The notes: generated from the letters alone by a model not told the origin. 63,949 nt of DNA from JAMOAD01 sp023621955 (GCA_035403085.1 DAONEM010000009.1:1-63949), one strand, 5' to 3'; positions 41,733 through 50,342 are shown, numbered from the stretch's first letter. Numbers and translations: made by a program.

Positions 41733-41765
41733 AAAAAAGGCGCCGGAACCTGAGTCCCGGCGCCT
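41733..41765 (-). terminator. Intrinsic terminator of the beta-barrel gene
   Basis: AGGCGCCGG (41738-41746) and CCGGCGCCT (41757-41765) form a perfect 9-bp stem; six A on the left become U on the minus-strand transcript. Confidence 0.88.
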
Positions 41766-41786
41766 CGAGGCTCTTGAAAAAAGCCT

Positions 41787-42923
41787 TTAGAAAAGGAACT
41801 TGATTCCCACCAAACCTCGAATCCCACCTGGCTTGAGATCGATACCCACCGTGGAATCGAAGAATTCGGAGTCCACGGTTACCGAGGCGGTGCTGTAGCG
41901 GGCTCCCAGGGTCAGGAACATCTTCTTGCCCAAGGCGTAATCTATGGAGGCCCCGGCGTTGACGCCGAATCCCGAGCCTGTCTGTTTGTCGTAGGAGGGG
42001 GTGACGGTAACCTCCGTGTAGGGGTAGCTGTCTGTCCAATCCAGACTTGAGAGGTTCTCCAGTGAGACGGAGGGGAAGTAGGCTCCTCCCAGCGTGAAGA
42101 CCAGGTTCATCTTCTCGTTGATCGCCATCCGGTAGAGGAGGTTCAGATCAAGCTCCATCTCCGAATAGGAGAGATCCTTCTTCCAGGAGGCGCTACGGGT
42201 CTTGTTGAAGTAGAGGGGATGGGGAATCGCCGCCGTGAAGGAGGCGTCGTTGCTCCCAGAGACGTAGGAGAAGGCGACTTCGGCGCCTAGGCTCTTGGAG
42301 AACCAGTAACCCACGGCCAACTCTCCCGTGGGACCCGAGCCTTTCACGTCGTAAGAAGAGGCGACGGAGCTCTCCTCGAAGTAGGCGGTGAAGGGCAGGT
42401 TGGTGTTAACGGAAGTGCTCTTTGAGGCGTAGCCTCCGGCGATGCGGACGAACAACTTTCCCTCTTCCTTGTCGCCGGAAGGAGTGTTCTTCTTGATAAT
42501 GGGTGTCGGCTTTGCCGCAGGGGCAGGTTTGGCCGGGGCCGTCTGTTTCTTGACAGCCTTGGCTTCGGTCACCGGGGCAGGCGGCTTGGGCTTGGCCTTT
42601 TCCTGGGTTGTCGCCGCCATAGTCGTGGTGGGGGCGTTGAGTTCGACCAGGAGGCTCTGGTGGACGTAACCGGTAACCTTACGGCCGTCGGTCTGTTCCG
42701 AGACGATCTTATACCAGACTCCTGTCTTTTCGAGGACTTCGTAGATCTCTCCTCCCCTGACGACTCCCACTAGAGCCGCGGTTTTTGCCGGGTTTGCCCT
42801 CAGGCTTCCCTTGGGCGAGGTGATCTTGATCTTGAGGGGCTCAGCCTGGAGGGTGAAGAGGAACAAGAAGGCGACCAGGAGTAGGCCCAACTTTATGGGA
42901 AGACGATTTTTCACGAATCTCAT
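41787..42923 (-). CDS. Outer-membrane beta-barrel protein with SH3 domain
   Basis: A 378-aa envelope protein. Signal peptide (LPIKLGLLLVAFLFLFTLQA), bacterial SH3 domain (GSLRANPAKTAALVGVVRGG, GYVHQSLLV) that may contact peptidoglycan, a Pro/Ala/Lys linker about 95-145, then alternating amphipathic strands ending in GLVGIKFLF, the terminal aromatic signature of outer-membrane barrels. AAGGAG is eight nt from ATG 42923 but only two from ATG 42929, so I use the former. Role is probably structural. Confidence 0.8.
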   Translation of the reverse strand: MRFVKNRLPIKLGLLLVAFLFLFTLQAEPLKIKITSPKGSLRANPAKTAALVGVVRGGEIYEVLEKTGVWYKIVSEQTDGRKVTGYVHQSLLVELNAPTTTMAATTQEKAKPKPPAPVTEAKAVKKQTAPAKPAPAAKPTPIIKKNTPSGDKEEGKLFVRIAGGYASKSTSVNTNLPFTAYFEESSVASSYDVKGSGPTGELAVGYWFSKSLGAEVAFSYVSGSNDASFTAAIPHPLYFNKTRSASWKKDLSYSEMELDLNLLYRMAINEKMNLVFTLGGAYFPSVSLENLSSLDWTDSYPYTEVTVTPSYDKQTGSGFGVNAGASIDYALGKKMFLTLGARYSTASVTVDSEFFDSTVGIDLKPGGIRGLVGIKFLF

Positions 42924-42942
42924 TGGCATTTCTCCTTATTGC

Positions 42943-44529
42943 TTATTTGAACCCGATGGCGAGCATGGACTGAATCACCTGTTGGTACTCGGTACTACTG
43001 TTGCCGTAGAGGTCTTTGGCCGACTGGACCAAGGCGTTGGCGGCGTTCAAGAAGGTGGATTCGGAGGTCAGGTAGTTCACCCAGGCCCGGTAGTAGATGT
43101 AGGCGGCCTTGTTGAGGCCGATGCCGGTGACGGACATCTGAGAGACCGGGTTGGTTCCCCCGTGGGCGAGAAGGTAGAAGGCGTGGGGAAAGATGGTGCA
43201 GTTGACGTGAACCCCACCGTAGTCAACGTTGTAGGGAAGGCTGTAGTATTGGGTCAGGTGGGCGGGATCGGGGTACCTGGAATCTCCGAACTGGGAGTTG
43301 AGGTTCGGGTTCACCAGGTTACGGCACCCTGCGGAGGTGTAGGTAGGCTTAGAGTCTTCTCCGATGAGCCAATCGGCTTTCAACAGGCCGGTTCCTTCAG
43401 GCAGCCAATAGAACTCGACCAGTGTGCCCATGATGTCCGAGAAGGATTCGTTCAGCGCCCCCGATTGGAAGGCGTAGGTCAAGTTGGAGGCAAAGTCGGT
43501 GACTCCATGGGAAAACTCGTGGCCGATGACGTCGAGGGTTCCGGCGTACTGGTCTTGACCGGCTCCGGGGATACCGAAGAACATGCTGTTGTACTCGCTG
43601 GACCAGAAGGCGTTGTCGGAAATGCCGTCGTAATTGACGACCGCCTCTACGTCGAGGTTGTTGTTGTCGATACCCTTGCGGCCGTAGAAAAGGTTGTAGA
43701 AATCGTAAACCATTCCCATGAAAGCATGCGCGCTCACGGCTTCAGGGTAGGAAGAGCCCCAGTTGTTGTCCGTGTCCGAGGGAATGTAAGCACCGATCTT
43801 CCAGTCGAAGGTGTACTGGTTGATAGGTCTGAGGAACTTTTCGTCGGCCAGGTAGTACTTGTTGTCGTTGCTGGAGAGGACCGTGGCCAGTTTCCAGGCC
43901 TCACCGTGGACGCCATAGCCGAAACCGATGGCTCCGCTGTCGTACTTAATGTTGGAGAAACGGAGGAGGATCTCTCCGCTCTTCGCATCGACCAAGGCGG
44001 TTTCGCTGAAAGTCCGGTCTTTCGTGAGGGTGACTCTGTAGGCCAAACGGTACCCACCTTCGGGGCGGGGGTAGATCGTCAGGTCCGTCGTGTTGACCTT
44101 CTCCTGGAGGCCCTCTTTTCCAACGATCCTACGAAAGCTTTCCACCGCTTCGGCATGGGTGATTCCGGGGGTGACGCTCATCTCGGGAATGGGGAAGTAC
44201 TCTCCCGAGAGGCTATCGGTTTTCAGGTTCCGGTTGTGGAAGACGACCTCTCCTCCGAAGACGGGAATCCCCTTGTAGAACTGCTGGTAACGGAGGTGCT
44301 CCATCTCCGCCAAGGAGTCATTTTGGCGGGATACCAGCCGGAGGTTTCCGTTGGTGACCCCGGTGAGGACCGCGTTACGGACGGCCGCAACTCCTGGGGT
44401 GAAAGGGGAGGCGATTCTGGAGGGTTTGCTCGGGTCTTTGAGGTACTGAGGGCCCACATCGTCTGCCAGAACCAGAGCGGAGGTAAGAAAGGCAAACAGG
44501 GTAAAGCAGAGAACAACCGCTTTCTTCAT
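42943..44529 (-). CDS. Secreted thermolysin-like (M4) metallopeptidase
   Basis: Zinc endopeptidase (528 aa) exported as a pre-pro-enzyme. Signal peptide (AVVLCFTLFAFLTSALVLA), FTP/PepSY pro-region (YQQFYKGIPVFGGEVVFH, ITHAEAVESFRRIVG), and catalytic domain with HEFSHGVT and NESFSDIMG, giving two His and the distal Glu as zinc ligands, plus VHVNCTIFPHAFYLLAHG. It is about the length of pro-thermolysin family members. The promoter is at 44582-44610 and the beta-barrel gene follows after 19 nt. A 590-codon antisense frame is a shadow. Confidence 0.94.
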   Translation of the reverse strand: MKKAVVLCFTLFAFLTSALVLADDVGPQYLKDPSKPSRIASPFTPGVAAVRNAVLTGVTNGNLRLVSRQNDSLAEMEHLRYQQFYKGIPVFGGEVVFHNRNLKTDSLSGEYFPIPEMSVTPGITHAEAVESFRRIVGKEGLQEKVNTTDLTIYPRPEGGYRLAYRVTLTKDRTFSETALVDAKSGEILLRFSNIKYDSGAIGFGYGVHGEAWKLATVLSSNDNKYYLADEKFLRPINQYTFDWKIGAYIPSDTDNNWGSSYPEAVSAHAFMGMVYDFYNLFYGRKGIDNNNLDVEAVVNYDGISDNAFWSSEYNSMFFGIPGAGQDQYAGTLDVIGHEFSHGVTDFASNLTYAFQSGALNESFSDIMGTLVEFYWLPEGTGLLKADWLIGEDSKPTYTSAGCRNLVNPNLNSQFGDSRYPDPAHLTQYYSLPYNVDYGGVHVNCTIFPHAFYLLAHGGTNPVSQMSVTGIGLNKAAYIYYRAWVNYLTSESTFLNAANALVQSAKDLYGNSSTEYQQVIQSMLAIGFK

Positions 44530-44581
44530 GACTCTTTCTCCTTGATCCCTTGGTTGTGGTTAAGGGTTTCTTTTCCCCAGT

Positions 44582-44610
44582 AATATAGACGAAGCGACCG
44601 GGGTGGTCAA
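44582..44610 (-). promoter_or_regulatory. Promoter of M4 peptidase gene
   Basis: On the minus strand: TTGACC, 17-nt spacer, TATATT, about 52 nt before the ATG. Confidence 0.75.
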
Positions 44611-44623
44611 GGAAAAAGAGTCT

Positions 44624-45691
44624 TCAGAGGGTCGATCTCTCCGGGAAGAGGCCCTCCCTTCCGGCGTCGACCAAGGCCTCGAAGGCCCTCTGGATATCGT
44701 CGTCGTCGATGTCTTTATGGGTGACGAATCTGACCTTCCTCGAGGTGAAGGGCAGAGCCAGAACCCTCTTGGAAGAGAGAAACTCTACGAGTCTCTCGGC
44801 TCCGCCGTCGGGGGTTTCGACCATGACGAAGTTGGTCTCCGTCTCTTCGGGGTTCACCCTGAGATCTGGGAGGTTGCGAACCTTTTCGGCAAGGCGGCGG
44901 GCCCTTCTGTGGTCATCCACCAGGCGCCCTCTCATCTCGTCCAAGGCGACGATCCCCGCGGCGGCCAGAACCCCGACTTGTCTCATCCCTCCTCCCAACC
45001 ACCTGCGAACCTTCCGGGCCTCCTGGATAAAGGCGCGGTTTCCGAGCAGGAGGGATCCCACAGGGGCCGCGAGCCCTTTCGAAAGACAGACCATGAGGGA
45101 GTCGCAGGGAGCGACGTAGAGGAGCGGATCCTTGCCAAGGGCCGCGGCGGCGTTGAAGAGCCTCGCCCCGTCCATGTGGAGGTGGAGCCGGCTCTCTCTT
45201 GCGAATCGGCCCACTTCTTCGATGTAGCCTTGGGAGAGGGGATGGCCGCCCCAGTAGTTGTGGGTCGTCTCCAAGGCTACGGCGCAGACCGGTAAGAGCG
45301 GAGTCTTGAGGGACGAGGGAAGAGCCTCCCTCAGGCGTTCCAACGGAATCTCCCCCCTGAGGGAGGGTAGGGGCTGAGCCATGGCGGCGGCGATACGGGC
45401 TAGGTTTCCCCCTTCGTAGAGGAGGATGTGGCACTTTTCCTCCAGAAGAACCTGGCGGCCCTCGGAGGCCACCAATTTCATGGCGATGGTGTTGCCCATG
45501 GTTCCGGAAGGGACGAAGAGGGCGGCCTCTTTCCCGAGGAGTTCCGCCGCCTTTTCCTGGAGCCTGTTGACCGTGGGGTCCTCTCCGAAGAGGTCGTCTC
45601 CGACCTCCGCATCCGACATGGCCTTTCTCATCCTCTCGGTTGGTCGAGTGACCGTATCGCTTCGAAAGTCAGACCAGCCTTTGTATCCCAT
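44624..45691 (-). CDS. ltaE: Low-specificity L-threonine aldolase
   Basis: PLP enzyme (355 aa) splitting L-threonine or allo-threonine into glycine and acetaldehyde. Start FRSDTVTRPTERMRKAM and GDDLFGEDPTVNRL are diagnostic; LETTHNYWGG, HMDGARLFNAA (PLP Asp) and CLSKGLAAPVGSLL (Schiff-base Lys) follow. ATG 45691 follows GGGAGGAATCC; a longer frame to 45808 crosses the promoter and is rejected. Whether it prefers L- or allo-threonine is not evident. Confidence 0.93.
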   Translation of the reverse strand: MGYKGWSDFRSDTVTRPTERMRKAMSDAEVGDDLFGEDPTVNRLQEKAAELLGKEAALFVPSGTMGNTIAMKLVASEGRQVLLEEKCHILLYEGGNLARIAAAMAQPLPSLRGEIPLERLREALPSSLKTPLLPVCAVALETTHNYWGGHPLSQGYIEEVGRFARESRLHLHMDGARLFNAAAALGKDPLLYVAPCDSLMVCLSKGLAAPVGSLLLGNRAFIQEARKVRRWLGGGMRQVGVLAAAGIVALDEMRGRLVDDHRRARRLAEKVRNLPDLRVNPEETETNFVMVETPDGGAERLVEFLSSKRVLALPFTSRKVRFVTHKDIDDDDIQRAFEALVDAGREGLFPERSTL

Positions 45692-45733
45692 GGATTCCTC
45701 CCGTTTGTTTCGAGCCTTAACAACCTCCCCTCC

Positions 45734-45739
45734 ATTATA
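45734..45739 (-). promoter_or_regulatory. -10 box of threonine aldolase gene
   Basis: On the minus strand a perfect TATAAT preceded by TTTCCTTG; no clear -35. It shares the TTCCTT block seen before ftsH and potD. Confidence 0.55.
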
Positions 45740-45801
45740 CAAGGAAAGGGGGTGTACAGGGAAGGAACTCCGGGAAAAGTGTGTAAAATACGGCCTTGGC
45801 G

Positions 45802-45830
45802 TTGACAAAGCCTTTTCTTTCCTTTATGAT
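45802..45830 (+). promoter_or_regulatory. Promoter of HU gene
   Basis: TTGACA (45802-45807), 17-nt spacer, TATGAT (45825-45830). Confidence 0.88.
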
Positions 45831-45860
45831 TGTGAGGAATTATTTCAGGAGGTATTATCG

Positions 45861-46136
45861 ATGAACAAAGCTGACATCGTTGAGAAGATTACTAAGGACG
45901 CCGGTTTGACGAAGCTTCAGGCTGGAAAGGCCGTTGAAGCTTTCATAGAGGCGGTCACAGGGGCCCTCAAGGTCGACGAAAAGGTGATCCTCGTCGGCTT
46001 CGGAACCTTCAAGAGAGTGGAGAAGAAGGCCAGGAAAGGCCGTAACCCCCAGACTTCTCAGACCATCCAGATCAAGGCCAAGAAGGCTCCCAAGTTTGTC
46101 CCCAGCAAGCTTCTCAAGGACGCCGTCAACGGATGA
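45861..46136 (+). CDS. hup: HU-family nucleoid protein
   Basis: A 91-aa DNA-binding histone-like protein. NKADIVEKITKDAGL opening, GFGTFKRVEKKARKGRNPQT body with the Arg-Asn-Pro tip of the DNA-gripping arm, and terminal IKAKKAPKFVPSKLLKDAVN. AGGAGG lies eight nt upstream of the ATG. It has its own promoter and terminator, typical for a highly expressed monocistronic gene. A longer in-frame start at 45426 is antisense to the aldolase gene and rejected. Confidence 0.97.
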   Translation: MNKADIVEKITKDAGLTKLQAGKAVEAFIEAVTGALKVDEKVILVGFGTFKRVEKKARKGRNPQTSQTIQIKAKKAPKFVPSKLLKDAVNG

Positions 46137-46152
46137 CGGGTTTTTGCTTTTT
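46123..46152 (+). terminator. Terminator of HU gene
   Basis: CCGTCA (46123-46128) pairs with TGACGG (46134-46139), followed by T5 and, after GC, T5. The stem contains the stop codon. Confidence 0.7.
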
Positions 46153-46157
46153 CCCCC

Positions 46158-46186
46158 TTGAAAGTGTTCGACGGTTGTATTAAAAT
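46158..46186 (+). promoter_or_regulatory. Promoter of tRNA-Val (and probably thrS)
   Basis: TTGAAA (46158-46163), 17-nt spacer, TAAAAT (46181-46186), four to six nt before the expected +1 and just upstream of the tRNA at 46197. Confidence 0.75.
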
Positions 46187-46196
46187 AGCTTCATCC

Positions 46197-46270
<74 letters not shown>

Positions 46271-46305
46271 ATTTTTTTTTCTGTCGAAAAAGGGATCATA
46301 AAAAA

Positions 46306-48237
46306 ATGGAAGCCAACGACGAAAGAGTTCTCTACAGGGTAGAGGAGGGGACAAACCTCTTCGTCTATCTGAAAGAGGCCAATGTCGACCTGAAAGAGGT
46401 CGTAGCCCTGGAAGTTCCCGGGGTTGGTCTGCGGGATCTGAAGAGACCGGTGACGTCTCCCTTGGAGTTCAAGCTTGTTTTTAAGAGCGACCCTCGGGCT
46501 CTGGAGATTCTCCGCCACTCTGCCTCCCATCTCATGGCCCAGGCTGTGACGGAACTCTTCCCGGATGTTCAGGTGGGAGTCGGGCCGGCCGTCGATAACG
46601 GCTACTATTACGATTTCTACAAGGCGGAACCCTTCACGCCCGAAGACCTCGAGAAGGTTGAGAAGAAGATGAAGGAGCTCTCCAAGGAGAAGCTTCCTAT
46701 CGAACGGGTCGAGCTCTCCAAGGCCGAGGCCTTAGAGTTCTTCCGCTCACGACAGCAGAACCTCAAGGTCGAACTCATCGAGGAAAAGGTGGAGGGCGAT
46801 GTTGTCTCCCTCTACAAACAGGGAGGATTCACCGATTTCTGTCGGGGTCCCCACGTGACCTCCACCGGCGAGATACGGCATTTCAAGGTTCTCTCCTCCT
46901 CCGCCGCCTACTGGAAGGGAGAAGAGGGAAACCTCCCTATGCAGAGGATCTACGGCACGGCCTTTTTCGATAAGGAGGCCCTGGAAGCCCATCTGGCCCT
47001 TCTTGAAGAGGCCAAGAAACGTGACCACCGTCGCCTCGGAAAGGACCTGGAACTCTTCCTGATCTCCGACGATATCGGGCCTGGCCTCATCATGTGGCTT
47101 CCCAAAGGCGCCTTCATCCGTAGGAAGATCGAAGATTTCTGGGTGGATGAGCACTTTCGAAGGGGTTACGGCCTCCTGAACACCCCCCAGATCGCCAAGT
47201 TGGAACTCTGGAAAACCAGTGGCCATGCCTCTTTTTATAAAGACAACATGTTCCCGCCCATGGAGTTTGACGATATCGAGTATCAGCTCAAACCTATGAA
47301 CTGCCCCTTCCACGTGATGGTGTACAAATCCAAGGGAAGGAGCTATAGGGATCTCCCCCTGCGCTGGGCCGAGATGGGAACGGTTTATCGCTACGAACGC
47401 TCCGGTGTCCTCCACGGACTGTTGAGGGTCAGAGGGTTTACCCAGGACGACGCCCATCTCTTCTGCCTTCCCTCCCAGGTGGAGGAAGAGGTAGAGGGAC
47501 TCCTGGACTTCACCTTCTTCCTTCTGGGTAAGTTCGGTTTCAGCGAGTACGAAGTCTACCTCTCCACCCGTCCCGAGAAATCGATCGGGAGCGACGAGAA
47601 TTGGGAACGCTCGGAAAAGGCTCTTCGCGCGGCTTTGACCAAGAGAGGCGTCCCCTTCACGATCGATCCCGGAGAGGGGGTCTTCTACGGTCCCAAGATC
47701 GACATCAAGATCAAGGACGCTCTGGGAAGGGCCTGGCAGTGCACGACGATACAGGTCGATTTCAACAACCCTGAGCGGTTCGATCTGACCTATACAGACG
47801 AATCCGGTGAAAAAGTTCAGCCCATCATGATCCACAGGGCTCTCCTCGGCTCTTTCGAGAGGTTCTTCGGTGTTCTCATCGAGCACTACGCCGGGAAGTT
47901 CCCTCTCTGGCTCGCGCCGGAGCAGGTTGTGATCGTTCCGGTCTCGGAGAAGTACATGGCCTATGCCGCGAAGGTGCGTGACACCTTTCAGGCTAAGGGC
48001 GTCCGGGCCCGTGTTGACGAGAGAAACGAGAAGTTGGGTTATAAGATCCGAAGCCTCGAGATGGAGAAGATTCCCTACATGGCAGTGGTCGGGGAAAAAG
48101 AAGAGGCTGAGGGAACCCTTTCGCTCAGAGTTCAAGGACAAGGCGACGTAGGAACCCTCTCTCCCGAGAGTCTCGCCGAAGTGATTCTCGAGAAAGAACG
48201 TTCCAAAGCGATAGATTACGAATTTGTCGGGAGGTGA
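46306..48237 (+). CDS. thrS: Threonyl-tRNA synthetase
   Basis: Class II synthetase (643 aa) charging tRNA-Thr. A divergent N-terminal TGS region (1-60), editing domain with HSASHLMAQA and CRGPHVTSTG, catalytic core with zinc ligands (MNCPFH), motif 2 (YRYERSGVLHGLLRVRGFTQDDAH) in two parts, motif 3 (IMIHRALLGSFERFFG), then the anticodon domain (VIVPVSEKYMAYAAKV). It heads the translation gene run. No T-box leader is present; only 35 nt separate it from tRNA-Val. Confidence 0.97.
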   Translation: MEANDERVLYRVEEGTNLFVYLKEANVDLKEVVALEVPGVGLRDLKRPVTSPLEFKLVFKSDPRALEILRHSASHLMAQAVTELFPDVQVGVGPAVDNGYYYDFYKAEPFTPEDLEKVEKKMKELSKEKLPIERVELSKAEALEFFRSRQQNLKVELIEEKVEGDVVSLYKQGGFTDFCRGPHVTSTGEIRHFKVLSSSAAYWKGEEGNLPMQRIYGTAFFDKEALEAHLALLEEAKKRDHRRLGKDLELFLISDDIGPGLIMWLPKGAFIRRKIEDFWVDEHFRRGYGLLNTPQIAKLELWKTSGHASFYKDNMFPPMEFDDIEYQLKPMNCPFHVMVYKSKGRSYRDLPLRWAEMGTVYRYERSGVLHGLLRVRGFTQDDAHLFCLPSQVEEEVEGLLDFTFFLLGKFGFSEYEVYLSTRPEKSIGSDENWERSEKALRAALTKRGVPFTIDPGEGVFYGPKIDIKIKDALGRAWQCTTIQVDFNNPERFDLTYTDESGEKVQPIMIHRALLGSFERFFGVLIEHYAGKFPLWLAPEQVVIVPVSEKYMAYAAKVRDTFQAKGVRARVDERNEKLGYKIRSLEMEKIPYMAVVGEKEEAEGTLSLRVQGQGDVGTLSPESLAEVILEKERSKAIDYEFVGR

Positions 48238-48239
48238 TT

Positions 48240-48782
48240 ATTAACCCCAAGAGTTTGAGAATCAACGAAGAGATCAGGTCGCCCGAGGTGATACTGATCG
48301 ACGGAGAAGGGAAGAAGATCGGTGTCGTCAAGAGAGACGACGCTCTTCGGCGTGCCGAAGAGGCTGAACTGGATCTGGTCGAAGTTTCCACAAATTCGGC
48401 CCCGCCGGTTTGCCGGATCATGGATTATGGGAAATACGCTTATGAGCTTCATAAGAAGAACCAAGAGGCCAAGAAGAAGCAGAAGCAGATCGAGGTCAAG
48501 GTTGTGAAGTTCACGCCCATAATCGGTGCCCACGACTATAACTTTAAAGTCGAACATATCAAGGAGTTTCTCGGCGAAGGGAACAAGGTGAAAGCCTTGG
48601 TCTTTCTCAGAGGGAGGGAGCGCTCTAAGCCTGAACTCGGTGTGAAGCTCCTTGAAAAGGTGATTATCGATATCGCGGAATTCGGGGTCGTTGAAAAGAT
48701 GCCCTCTCACGAAGGTGTGACCGTCTTCATGACCCTGCTTCCGAAAACACTAGCCGGAGGAAAAACCAATGCCAAAACTTAA
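48240..48782 (+). CDS. infC: Translation initiation factor IF-3, probable ATT start
   Basis: IF-3 (180 aa), which prevents subunit joining and proofreads start codons. N-domain opens with LRINEEIRSPEVILI; linker lysines (NQEAKKKQKQIEVK); C-domain KFTPIIGAHDYNFKVEHI and FLRGRERSKPELG. The Shine-Dalgarno GGGAGGTGAT (48229-48238) covers the GTG at 48234, so the start should be ATT at 48240, five nt after GGAGG (ATT at 48237 is closer). An AUU start is the classic infC trait that lets IF-3 repress itself. The gene starts directly after the thrS stop. Confidence 0.9.
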   Translation: MNPKSLRINEEIRSPEVILIDGEGKKIGVVKRDDALRRAEEAELDLVEVSTNSAPPVCRIMDYGKYAYELHKKNQEAKKKQKQIEVKVVKFTPIIGAHDYNFKVEHIKEFLGEGNKVKALVFLRGRERSKPELGVKLLEKVIIDIAEFGVVEKMPSHEGVTVFMTLLPKTLAGGKTNAKT

Positions 48783-48969
48783 GACCCATCGGGGTGCGAA
48801 TAAGCGCTTTAAGGTTACCGGAACCGGAAAGGTTCTGCGGAGCAAGGCCTTTAAGAGCCACATCTTGACGAAGAAGAGCCGTAAGAGAAAGCGTAACCTT
48901 CGCCATCCCGGTCTTGTCTTCGAAGGGGAGATGACCAACATGCACGGTCTTCTTCCGTATGCTTTCTGA
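48769..48969 (+). CDS. rpmI: Ribosomal protein L35
   Basis: 50S subunit protein (66 aa). PKLKTHRGANKRFKVTGTGK start and HILTKKSRKRKRNLRH are characteristic. Its ATG overlaps the end of infC by 14 nt; GGAGG upstream is within infC. Standard infC-rpmI-rplT order. Confidence 0.97.
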   Translation: MPKLKTHRGANKRFKVTGTGKVLRSKAFKSHILTKKSRKRKRNLRHPGLVFEGEMTNMHGLLPYAF

Positions 48970-48994
48970 GACACTTTTATAGAGGAGGAGCACC

Positions 48995-49354
48995 ATGCGT
49001 GTGAAACGTGGACCTAAAAAGGCGAGAAGAAGAAAATCTATATTAAAGTTGGCCAAAGGTTATGTCGGCTCTAAGGGAGTTCTCTACAGGACCGCGAAAG
49101 AGCAGGTAGCCAAGTCTTTGGCTTACGCTTTTGTCGGACGCAAGGATCGGAAAGCGGACATGCGGAGCCTCTGGATCGTTAGGATCAACGCCGCTGTTAG
49201 ACCTTACGGCCTCTCCTACTCGCAGTTTATCGCTGCCCTGAAACGTACCGACATCACCCTTGACAGAAAGAGTCTCTCCGAGTTGGCCGCCCGCCAGCCC
49301 GACCTGTTCCGTGCGATCGTGGAAAAGGTCAAAGAGACTGGGGCCAATGCTTAA
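48995..49354 (+). CDS. rplT: Ribosomal protein L20
   Basis: 50S assembly protein (119 aa), which in E. coli also represses its own operon. RVKRGPKKARRRKSILKLAK start, GSKGVLYRTAKEQV, and AAVRPYGLSYSQFI and DITLDRKSLSELA near the end. GGAGGAGCACC precedes the ATG. Overlaps pheS by eight nt. Confidence 0.98.
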   Translation: MRVKRGPKKARRRKSILKLAKGYVGSKGVLYRTAKEQVAKSLAYAFVGRKDRKADMRSLWIVRINAAVRPYGLSYSQFIAALKRTDITLDRKSLSELAARQPDLFRAIVEKVKETGANA

Positions 49355-50342
49355 GGATGAGCTGGAGAACATAAAGAAGGAGTTTCTGGAAAGACTCGCC
49401 CTTGTCAAGGACAAGGGAGCCCTGGAAGAGGTCAAAGGCCTCTTCGTCGGAAGGAAGAGGGGAAAAGTCAACGACCTCTTCCTGAAGATGGCTGCCTTAG
49501 GGGCTGAAGAGAAACGGGAGTTTGGACAGGCTGTTAACCGTTTGAAGGTTTTCTTAGAAGAGAAACTGGAGGAGCGGGAGAAGTTTCTGGCCTCGAAAGG
49601 CTCTCGGGAGTCCGTAAGGGACGATACCCTTCCGGGAACCCGGTTGGAGAAGGGAAGCGCCCATCTCCTGAACGCAACCCTTCAGGAGATATCCAGCATC
49701 TTCCTCAGGATGGGCTACTCGGTAGAACAAGGACGGGAAGTCGAGAGCGACTACTTCAACTTCACCGCTCTGAACATCCCCGAAGAGCACCCCGCCCGAG
49801 ACGACCACGACACCTTCTACCTTGAACACGCCACGGCCACGGAGCGTTACCTTCTGAGGACACATACCACACCCGTACAGGCCAGGACCATGTCCAAGGG
49901 ACGTCCTCCCTTTAAGTTCATCACTCCCGGTCGGGTCTTTCGAAAGGATGAACCCGACGATACACACTCGCCGGTCTTTCACCAAGTGGACGGCGTCTTG
50001 GTAGACCACGGGGTGACCTTCGCCGATCTGAAGGGAACGATCAAACTCTTCCTGAGGACCCTCTTCGGGCCGGAGATCGTCGTTCGCTTCAGGCCATCCT
50101 TCTTCCCTTTCACGGAACCCTCTGCGGAGGTGGATGTTTTCTTCAACGGGAGATGGCTTGAGGTTCTTGGATGCGGCATGATCGATCCAGCAGTCTTCTC
50201 CTGCGCGGGGATAGACTCCGAAGAGTATACGGGGTTTGCCTTTGGGATGGGGATCGAGAGGCTTACCATGGTTCGCTGCGGTGTACCTTCCCTGCGGCTT
50301 CTCTACGAAAACGACCTTCGTTTCCTGAGGCAATTCCCATGA
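49347..50342 (+). CDS. pheS: Phenylalanyl-tRNA synthetase alpha subunit
   Basis: Catalytic alpha chain (331 aa) of the heterotetramer. N-terminal coiled coil about 1-85, then the class II core: HPARDDHDTFYL, LLRTHTTPVQARTM, PGRVFRKDEPDDTHSPVFHQ, and GFAFGMGIERLTMVRCGV (motif 3). ATG 49347 overlaps rplT; a longer in-frame start at 49260 lies in rplT. The usual HPARDMHDTFY reads with Asp in place of Met, a minor change. Confidence 0.96.
   Translation: MLKDELENIKKEFLERLALVKDKGALEEVKGLFVGRKRGKVNDLFLKMAALGAEEKREFGQAVNRLKVFLEEKLEEREKFLASKGSRESVRDDTLPGTRLEKGSAHLLNATLQEISSIFLRMGYSVEQGREVESDYFNFTALNIPEEHPARDDHDTFYLEHATATERYLLRTHTTPVQARTMSKGRPPFKFITPGRVFRKDEPDDTHSPVFHQVDGVLVDHGVTFADLKGTIKLFLRTLFGPEIVVRFRPSFFPFTEPSAEVDVFFNGRWLEVLGCGMIDPAVFSCAGIDSEEYTGFAFGMGIERLTMVRCGVPSLRLLYENDLRFLRQFP

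Noticed and set aside
42811..44583. A 590-codon open frame on the plus strand
   Set aside because: It is antisense to the M4 peptidase and part of the beta-barrel gene, both of which have intact catalytic or structural motifs; the antisense product is Val/Gly-rich without any family signature.
45426..45860. N-terminal extension of HU upstream to 45426
   Set aside because: Antisense to the threonine aldolase gene and upstream of the HU promoter.
46002..46110. Possible alternative start or second HU gene
   Set aside because: Only the one HU frame has the ribosome site and complete HU motifs.
46271..46305. T-box riboswitch upstream of thrS
   Set aside because: Only 35 nt are available and no T-box core sequence is visible.
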